DNA from: Methanoregula sp. UBA247 | GTDB taxonomy: Archaea; Halobacteriota; Methanomicrobia; Methanomicrobiales; Methanospirillaceae | Length of the DNA: 31,136 nt | Reading direction: 5' to 3' | Assembly: GCA_002495055.1 (NCBI GenBank) | Contig: DADR01000020.1 | Location: 40,619-71,754 of the forward strand | Part shown: positions 7,815-13,623 of the stretch, piece by piece | Layout: every line of letters begins with the position of its first letter | How positions within the stretch are numbered: the stretch's first letter is position 1 | Made by a program: the position numbers and the translations under genes | Notes under the pieces: generated by a model | Told to the model about the DNA's origin: nothing | Databases searched by the model: none | What the model saw: the letters and a program-made list of their open reading frames with translations, nothing else

Positions 7815-8289
7815 TTAAAGATTTTTGATAAATGTAATTACTTGACTGATGTCCGGCACCGGATGAATTGGATAGACCTTAACCAACACAACGTTCTGGT
7901 TTTCATCAATGAGAACGTTTGCCCGTTTTTAAAAAACCTGTTTGCCTCCCAAAAAAGCCCGTACTGCCAGGCCGTCACCCCATGAGGCCAGATATCGCAT
8001 AACAGGGGAGTGTGGGTTATACCAGGGCTCTCCGCCCACGCTTTTTTAAAAAGGTACTGAATCAACACTGATACCAACTGCGAGGGTATTGAGTTGAGAA
8101 AAGACTTCCCGGTTGTCTTCAAGCGATTTCATCTGACCGGCACAAAAATTTGTCCAGGCAAGGGGGTGAAACGACAGGAGCGTCCGTTTGTTCATATTTT
8201 CATACAGGGTCGAATGTCGTATCATTCTGGTCCTTTAAAGAAAAATTCTTTGCCGGATCTCCCGGTTTAACCAACCGTAGCTGGATCAT
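7815..8289 (-). pseudogene. peroxiredoxin (AhpC/TSA family) relic with three frameshifts
   Basis: Pieces in three frames line up as one peroxiredoxin of about 155 residues. The ATG at 8289 has a GGTGA site just upstream and opens VKPGDPAKNFSLKDQND. After a shift near 8207-8209 (GGG) follow RTLLSFHPLAWTNFCAGQM, with the PxxxTxxC peroxidatic site, and LNTLAVGISVDSVP. After a shift at 8042-8052 (T6A5) follow KKAWAESPGITHTPLLCDIW and YGLFWEAN. After a shift at 7926-7936 (T5A6) follow NVLIDENQNVVLVKVYP and the stop at 7815-7817. Two of the three shifts sit in T/A runs. Unless these are sequencing errors, no full-length thiol peroxidase is made. It lies in the oxidative-stress block with superoxide dismutase and the MbfA-like gene. 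Confidence 0.8.
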
Positions 8290-8362
8290 AGATTCACCAT
8301 GAAAATTATCCTCTCTTTGAACAGATAGCAGGATTTGTATCGACCATTGAAAGACGGTAAAT

Positions 8363-8391
8363 CACGGGTATTCCTGACGCTTATACCCGTG
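8363..8391. terminator. hairpin overlapping the 3' end of the agmatine gene
   Basis: A perfect nine-base inverted repeat, CACGGGTAT (8363-8371) and ATACCCGTG (8383-8391), with an 11-base loop spans the stop codon of the minus-strand gene. It has no long T run after it, so it may act as an RNA 3' end stabiliser or processing site rather than a classical terminator. Confidence 0.45.
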
Positions 8392-10303
8392 GCTGCTGCT
8401 GTGTTGCGCAGTGGAACGTTCCGAATCCTTCCACCATCGCACGGGCATCAATCCCGATTACCTTACGGGTGGGGAAAAGATCCTGTAAAATCCGGATGGC
8501 TTCAACATCGTTCGGGTCATTGAAAACCGGGACAAGAACGACAGTATTTCCGATATAGAAATTTGTGTAACTCGCCGGGTACCTCTCCTCACCCGTGACG
8601 ACTTTTGCCGGCATCGGGAGTTTCACGACCGTGAGAGGTACCCCATCCTGGTTACTCGACTGTTTCAGGATCTCGTAATTTTCCTGCAGGGCACGGTAAT
8701 TCGCATCTGTTTCATCGGTTTCATACGCACACACGACAGTTGATGGTGCGACAAAACGGGCGATATCATCGATATGACCATCTGTATCATCACCGACGAT
8801 ACCGTCATTCAGCCAGATAATCTTGACTACACCAAGATATTCCTGGAGGAACATCCCGATCTGCTCTTCAGTGAGTGAAGGGTTCCGGTTCGGGTTTAAG
8901 AGACAGGAGCGGGTGGTCAGAACCGTTCCCCTTCCATTCACATCGATGGATCCACCTTCAAGTACAATGCCGGGAATGAACCGGGGCAATTCCAGCCTGC
9001 GGTTCATGATGGCTGGGATCCTGCCATCTTTCAGCTGGTCTTCATATTTGCCACCCCATGCATTGAAATTCCAGCATACCATCGCAGCCCGGTTCATGGC
9101 ATGGTTCAGGATAAATGTGGGGCCATAGTCGCGGATCCAGATATCCGAGTACTCAGTAGTATGAAGTGTGACCTGTGATAGATCGACATGAGATTCACGG
9201 AGACGGGCACGGATTTTTCGGTGAAGAGCAGCGGTGGGAATAAACAGCTCAACGCGTTCTGACGAGTGTATTACACTGATTAACGTGTAATATGCCTCTT
9301 CAACCGCAGAAAGATTAGGAAAGGTATTCCTGTTGTGCGGCCATGAGAGCCATACCGCTTCGTGTGGTTCCCACTCCGCCGGCATATGGAACCCGCGGTT
9401 TCTTGGGGTATCCCCGTTACGGATTTCAGGAAATGCACCATCTTTGCCCGGGAAGAGTGAACAGGTGTTCCCATAGGTATCCGGGCGACGGTTCCGGAAA
9501 AATCCCCATGATTCCCGGACTGACTGGTTCATGGATAAGTCAAGTGTGGCAATCAGGGTCTCTTCAATTTCTCCAGCCTGCACAATTATCTTGCCAAACG
9601 CGTCACAGATAAACGATCCACCGAAGAATTTGATATCGCCTTCCTTGCCGACCCGGTTTGTAGCCGCAACATGGACGCTGTTTGCAACAGCATGACCTCG
9701 CTGGATGAGTACCCATGCTTCATGCCAGTTACCCTCAGCAGGTTCTTCACCGGTGGGATGCCCGATAGCTGTCGGGTAAAAAATGATCTGGGCTCCCTCA
9801 AGGGCAACACACCGCGCAGCTTCCGGGAACCACTGGTCATAACAGATAAGTACTGCAATTCGTCCGTACCGGGTTGTATGAACCTGATATCCCTCCCCGG
9901 GATAAAAGTATCCCTTTTCAAAGAAACCCGGGTCCTGAGGTATATGGACTTTATGATAGGGTGCATGGAGTGTCCCGTCTGCATCGATGATAACTGCAGA
10001 GTTATAGTACCTGCCCTCAGAAGATTTTTCAAAAAGCGGGACGATAATGACAACCTTATTCCGGCGGGCAATCTCAGAAAACACCCGTGTAGAATCTCCC
10101 AAAATCGCCTCTGCAAGGGATGATACATTGACACCAATCCCCTGGGGGAAGTATCGCGTCCGGTAAAGTTCCGGCAGACAGATGATCTGAGATCCGTCTT
10201 TTGCCGCTTGCTCGACCTTCAATATTGCTTTTTTGATATTCTCGTTCGGGTCTAAGCCTACCGCCATCTGGATGAGACCAACTTTTACGCTTTCGTGCTC
10301 CAT
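8381..10303 (-). CDS. bifunctional N-carbamoylputrescine amidase / agmatine deiminase fusion
   Basis: A 640-residue cytosolic fusion of the two enzymes that turn agmatine into putrescine. Residues 1-290 are a nitrilase-fold amidohydrolase of the AguB type, with the Glu-Lys-Cys triad visible as E45 (LPELY), K118 (YHKVHIP) and C154 (LICYDQWFPE). Residues 307-640 are an agmatine deiminase (AguA, guanidino-modifying fold), opening with MPAEWEPHEAVWLSWPHN. It carries SDIWIRDYGPTF, NAWGGKY, GGSIDVNGRGT and GDDTDGHIDD, and ends with the nucleophile C632 in FGTFHCATQQQP. Agmatine is deiminated to N-carbamoylputrescine by the C-terminal half, then cleaved to putrescine, CO2 and ammonia by the N-terminal half. 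The two are normally separate adjacent genes. No frame interruption occurs at the junction. A GAGG site precedes the ATG. Confidence 0.93.
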   Translation of the reverse strand: MEHESVKVGLIQMAVGLDPNENIKKAILKVEQAAKDGSQIICLPELYRTRYFPQGIGVNVSSLAEAILGDSTRVFSEIARRNKVVIIVPLFEKSSEGRYYNSAVIIDADGTLHAPYHKVHIPQDPGFFEKGYFYPGEGYQVHTTRYGRIAVLICYDQWFPEAARCVALEGAQIIFYPTAIGHPTGEEPAEGNWHEAWVLIQRGHAVANSVHVAATNRVGKEGDIKFFGGSFICDAFGKIIVQAGEIEETLIATLDLSMNQSVRESWGFFRNRRPDTYGNTCSLFPGKDGAFPEIRNGDTPRNRGFHMPAEWEPHEAVWLSWPHNRNTFPNLSAVEEAYYTLISVIHSSERVELFIPTAALHRKIRARLRESHVDLSQVTLHTTEYSDIWIRDYGPTFILNHAMNRAAMVCWNFNAWGGKYEDQLKDGRIPAIMNRRLELPRFIPGIVLEGGSIDVNGRGTVLTTRSCLLNPNRNPSLTEEQIGMFLQEYLGVVKIIWLNDGIVGDDTDGHIDDIARFVAPSTVVCAYETDETDANYRALQENYEILKQSSNQDGVPLTVVKLPMPAKVVTGEERYPASYTNFYIGNTVVLVPVFNDPNDVEAIRILQDLFPTRKVIGIDARAMVEGFGTFHCATQQQPRV

Positions 10304-10621
10304 ACGCCTCTTTCTATACGAGTTTTTCTTACTGGGATATCATGCTATCCAAATTCGTTGAGAGCTGTGTAGAGAGAGCACATAAACCCGACTTTCGTGA
10401 AGGATGGAGCAGGGAAAATACGCTAGTATTGTGCATGCACCCGTCGTAGAGACGGGTAGTTGGGATTTTTTTTTTAAAATCCTGATTGAAAAACATACGT
10501 GAAATAAACTGTACCGGGATGCAGGTAAGGTCGGTCTTGGAAAATAATTATAACAAAAAGTTAAATTTATATTCTAAAATGTTAATTATAATTTACATTA
10601 AGTTATGGAAGTTGGACAAAG
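10304..10621. other. 318-base AT-rich gap with promoters and an orphan hairpin
   Basis: It carries the upstream region of the agmatine fusion gene, a hairpin plus T10 run at 10431-10475 described separately, and a very A/T-rich stretch at 10545-10605 (AAATTTATATTC, TTATAATTT). That stretch probably holds the TATA box of the small membrane-protein gene at 10622. No gene is seen. Confidence 0.5.
10431..10482 (+). other. orphan hairpin resembling an IS200/IS605-type right end
   Basis: The palindrome GTGCATGCAC (10431-10440) overlaps a seven-base stem ACCCGTC/GACGGGT (10439-10445 and 10451-10457) with loop GTAGA. It continues AGTTGGG and then ten T (10466-10475). The layout GCACCC-stem-GGGTAGTT resembles, from memory, subterminal right-end hairpins of TnpB-carrying IS605-family elements. 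No transposase frame is present beside it, so it may be a relic or a stand-alone RNA or terminator. An intrinsic-like terminator is the simplest alternative, but no plus-strand gene ends here. Confidence 0.35.
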
Positions 10622-10936
10622 ATGAATAGAATTGAATATAGAAAACTCAAACCTTCTGAACCAGGTACAGCATGGCGGGAAGGTCAAACGCTGGTTATGC
10701 TTACTGCAGGCGCATGCCTTCTCGCTCTCATGATTGCCCTCAGAAATATACTCAATGTCCCGGTAGAACAACTCACCACAGATCTGGTCATTTGTACCTG
10801 TTTATTTGGAGGTCTGGTAACCTCCTATCCCAGGGTGACAAGAAGGCGCACAGACCTGGCGATCAGCCATCCGGGCCTCTGGATTATGCTAATCGTGATC
10901 ATAACTATGGCGATTATCGTAATAACGGCGATCTGA
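10622..10936 (+). CDS. small three-TM membrane protein
   Basis: A 104-residue protein that I do not assign to a family. Three hydrophobic segments are visible at about residues 21-40 (QTLVMLTAGACLLALMIAL), 53-69 (TDLVICTCLFGGLVTS) and 84-104 (PGLWIMLIVIITMAIIVITA). A basic N-terminus and the basic loop RVTRRRTD lie between them. The arrangement with an XRE-type regulator starting 76 bases downstream on the same strand resembles the common archaeal and Gram-positive pairing of a small membrane protein with a short HTH protein. That pairing suggests the membrane protein modulates or is controlled by the regulator. An AT-rich promoter lies just upstream. Confidence 0.75.
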   Translation: MNRIEYRKLKPSEPGTAWREGQTLVMLTAGACLLALMIALRNILNVPVEQLTTDLVICTCLFGGLVTSYPRVTRRRTDLAISHPGLWIMLIVIITMAIIVITAI

Positions 10937-11012
10937 AGCCGGGATTTTAGTAATCTGCCCGTAATGCAGGTCTCATCCGCATCTCACAATAGTAAAATCA
11001 GGTATCAATACC

Positions 11013-11237
11013 ATGAAGAACAGGATAAAAGTCTACCGGGCTTTGCGCAATCTTACCCAGGAAGCGCTCGCTGAGCAGCTCGGGGTAACACGGCAGACAA
11101 TCCTTGCTATCGAAAAAGGTAAGTATGATCCCTCGCTTGACCTTGCGTTCAGGATCTCCTCTTTGTTCAGGGTCCCGATAGATAAAATGTTCTTTTATGA
11201 GTCCGATAGTGAAGACCAGCCAATCTTCGAGGATTAA
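11013..11237 (+). CDS. short XRE/HTH_3-family transcriptional regulator
   Basis: A 74-residue protein that is almost entirely one helix-turn-helix domain. It opens MKNRIKVYRALRNLTQEALAEQLGVTRQTILAIEKGKYDPSLDLAFRI in outline, with the recognition helix around TRQTILAIEKG (residues 26-36), and ends with an acidic tail SDSEDQPIFED. This is the YozG/short-XRE type often found in archaea next to a small membrane protein, as here. It probably represses its own operon, but no operator could be proved. The ATG at 11013 has a weak AGGT element about nine bases upstream. The intervening 76 bases contain no terminator-like structure, so cotranscription with the membrane gene is likely. Confidence 0.88.
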   Translation: MKNRIKVYRALRNLTQEALAEQLGVTRQTILAIEKGKYDPSLDLAFRISSLFRVPIDKMFFYESDSEDQPIFED

Positions 11238-11656
11238 AAACCTCCTGCTTATCCTGGATACCGGGCTTTTCCTGACCCGGGAAATCATGCATAACCAGCA
11301 TTTTTTTAAAAACAGTGATTCCCTTCACTATTACCTTCCCACCGTTTATCTCTTCAGGAAATTCTGGTGTGAAAATTTTCTTTTTTTAATCAGTACAACC
11401 AATGTGGTGCATTATGACGATTTTTTATCTGAATGTGGTGCAATGTTTTATTCTTTTTCAGATATAAAAGGGAAATTGTGTAACATTGTACATCACAACG
11501 TTAACGGGATGGTGCGTTTGATCCGGGAATACCTGCCAGGCATGCATTTATTTGCACCAGTCCACTGATCTGATCATTCCCTTTTTTTGGTATATTAGCT
11601 GATTCGGATGCTTATCAGCCCGGATTGCAGGGAGTATTTCGCGCTGGTTATGTGAT
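11238..11656. other. 419-base non-coding gap with spaced direct repeats and an orphan TATA
   Basis: Two identical 11-base copies of AATGTGGTGCA lie at 11401-11411 and 11432-11442, 31 bases apart centre to centre (about three helical turns). A good archaeal TATA-like GATATAAAAG follows at 11461-11470, and a T-rich stretch CCCTTTTTTT lies near 11579-11587. No convincing protein is encoded on either strand. A short plus-strand RNA is possible. Confidence 0.4.
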
Positions 11657-13129
11657 TTACGGGTGCAGATACCACACTATCTCATCACCGGTATAGAGTG
11701 TGCCTTTCCAGTAATTATTGGATACAAACATGTTGCCCCAGGTAACTGCGCGTTGCCAGACCGGGACACCTCCCAGGGTATCAGGAGTGTCACCCATGAA
11801 GATATTGTTATAGATATACGCTCCCGTTACCGGCCGCGAACGGATACCGATCGATGCCTGCTGTCCGGCTTCGAATGTATTATGGTGGATTTTATACAAA
11901 TTGCCTGCGATAAAAGCGGAACTTCTCTCGTTAGCATCGGAAAGGTCGTCCGGGTTACATGCATGCACATCGAAATGGTGGCTTCCAATGGGATGTCCGT
12001 CCCCGCGAACAAGGTTATACCGTGCTTCATACATTTCTCCGGGGTATCCTCCTGCCGCTATATCATGACGGTTGTAGTTGAAGATATTGGCCTCAACCAG
12101 CATATCACCGCCGTAAATATCTGCACCATAGCCTTCGCCGCGAGCCTGGTTGTGATGCAGGTAATTATGGTGGATATACGTACCGGTGCTGTCCATGGTT
12201 GTTACGCAAGACCATGCCCAGCCGAATATCTCACAGTTATCCACTTCAAGCCCGGCCTTGTTTCGTACATTGATAGCTCTTAAATAGCTTGCTTCGCCAT
12301 TGCCAGTCCCGTCCTCGGGCAACATCTCACCTTCAAGTCGTAAACCGGTTACCCGTACATTATCCCCCCCAACTTCAAACAGTGAGGTACCGGACCTGGT
12401 ATTACAGGAATATTTTATGAGCGCTCCTGATGAGCCGCTGTTCCCGCGGTCACTGGCAACGGTTACACCGGCAGGAATGACGTTATTTGGTGTTCCGGTC
12501 ATATCAATAACTGCAGTTCCTTTTACAAAAACAACCTCACCGGATTTCGCATTATTCAACGCAGTGATCAACTGGTCCCTGGTGGATACAACATATTTTA
12601 CCCGGGACTCGGTTCCGGTGATGATCCGTAAATAACCTGCTCCGCCTCCCAAAGGATTGCCGGTCGGGTTTGGTTCTGCTCCAAATGTTTCTCCTGATTC
12701 TAACGAAGATACGGTAATGTAATTCGTTTTGGTTTCGTGGTCACTTCCCGATGCATCGGTTATGGTGAGTTTTACCGTGTAGATTCCTGTCGACAGGTAC
12801 GTGTGGGCAGGATTTTTCGTTGTGTAATCCGTAACCCCGTCATTATTTATGTCCCATTGATATGAGATCGCATCCGGAGACACGGATTTATCGGTAAACT
12901 GGACAGCCAGCGGCACCCTGCCCTGCAGGGGACTGGCGGTAAATTGTGCTGCCGTAGTGATTTTTACCAGGGTTTGTACAGGCAGTACCAGGGGGATTGT
13001 GGGTGTGGGTGTGGGTGTCATAGTACTGTTTTCAGGCAGCCCGGAACACCCGGCACACCACACAAGGAGAAAAAGCATACCGGTAACCAGAACCGGATAC
13101 GCCACTACTGTATCAGGACAGTTTTTCAT
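11657..13129 (-). CDS. secreted lipoprotein with PKD domain and right-handed beta-helix
   Basis: A 490-residue surface protein. The N-terminus is a signal peptide (TVVAYPVLVTGMLFLLVW) with a lipobox-like WCAGC, then a short Thr/Pro linker (TPTPTPTIPL). One PKD domain spans roughly residues 58-143 (ASPLQGRVPLAVQFTDKS, YQWDINNDGVTDYT, HTYLSTGIYTVKLTI). The remainder is a parallel beta-helix/pectate-lyase-like fold with repeated turns such as VTGLRLEG, VDNCEIFGW, YIHHNYLHHNQ, VEANIFNYN, KIHHNTFEA and YIYNNIF. Such proteins bind or cleave polysaccharides; catalytic residues cannot be assigned. It is divergent from another PKD surface protein. On the minus strand, AAATAATATATCC (about 13231-13243) is a candidate TATA, leaving a leader of some 80 bases. 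Confidence 0.85.
   Translation of the reverse strand: MKNCPDTVVAYPVLVTGMLFLLVWCAGCSGLPENSTMTPTPTPTIPLVLPVQTLVKITTAAQFTASPLQGRVPLAVQFTDKSVSPDAISYQWDINNDGVTDYTTKNPAHTYLSTGIYTVKLTITDASGSDHETKTNYITVSSLESGETFGAEPNPTGNPLGGGAGYLRIITGTESRVKYVVSTRDQLITALNNAKSGEVVFVKGTAVIDMTGTPNNVIPAGVTVASDRGNSGSSGALIKYSCNTRSGTSLFEVGGDNVRVTGLRLEGEMLPEDGTGNGEASYLRAINVRNKAGLEVDNCEIFGWAWSCVTTMDSTGTYIHHNYLHHNQARGEGYGADIYGGDMLVEANIFNYNRHDIAAGGYPGEMYEARYNLVRGDGHPIGSHHFDVHACNPDDLSDANERSSAFIAGNLYKIHHNTFEAGQQASIGIRSRPVTGAYIYNNIFMGDTPDTLGGVPVWQRAVTWGNMFVSNNYWKGTLYTGDEIVWYLHP
12998..13019. repeat. GT-rich microsatellite inside the lipoprotein linker
   Basis: Three and a half copies of GTGGGT encode the Thr-Pro linker just after the lipobox of the minus-strand lipoprotein. 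Such hexanucleotide repeats can change length in whole codons. Confidence 0.6.
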
Positions 13130-13623
13130 GTTTCCTCCTCCCGTTTCCCTGCATTCCAGTCATTCATGGTATGGCAAAAGCACGTGCATGTTTTTTTTAG
13201 GGGATGGAATAAAAATTCCCCGCGAAATCCTGAGGATATATTATTTTCCGGTATACAAAATACGTTTGCAGGGGAACCGGAGAATGAACCTCGCTGCTAA
13301 AATTATTTTATCTCTGCGCGGTTAATCGGTGCGATTTTTAAAAAAAACATTCTGGTGTAACGAGTCCATCCCGCATACAACCGCAGCAAGCCTGATTTTA
13401 TCCATTTTAAGGGGGAGTGGAGACGTTCTGCTCATCATCAAAGAGGATGTGCAGGAAGTTCACCGGGTAGTATAATTCTTCCGGACTAATTTGACAAACG
13501 TTAATACCCTCTATACAAAATCGCTATTATCGGGTTCTGTTGTAAAAATCGGTTCAATTTCAGGAAAAATTGTCCTGATTGAATCCTGCATCACCCCGCA
13601 TAGTAAAAAAGGGTGATGGCATC
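13130..13623. other. 494-base intergenic region between divergent surface-protein genes
   Basis: Upstream region for both divergent genes. Candidate TATA elements are AAATAATATATCC on the minus strand (about 13231-13243) and CTATACAAAATC on the plus strand (about 13513-13524). Long T and A tracts (13189-13198, 13336-13348) are present. No gene is seen; frames here are short and low in coherence. Confidence 0.4.

Noticed and set aside
11197..11568. 123-codon plus-strand frame
   Set aside because: Starts inside the XRE regulator gene in another frame and has no recognisable protein features; the region looks non-coding.
12944..13325. Plus-strand frames of 118 and 122 codons
   Set aside because: Antisense to the signal peptide and PKD part of the lipoprotein; Cys- and Gly-rich composition comes from the microsatellite.
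13579..13623. TTG start 45 bases upstream for the propeller protein
   Set aside because: No ribosome-binding site, whereas the ATG at 13624 has a good one and gives a complete signal segment.
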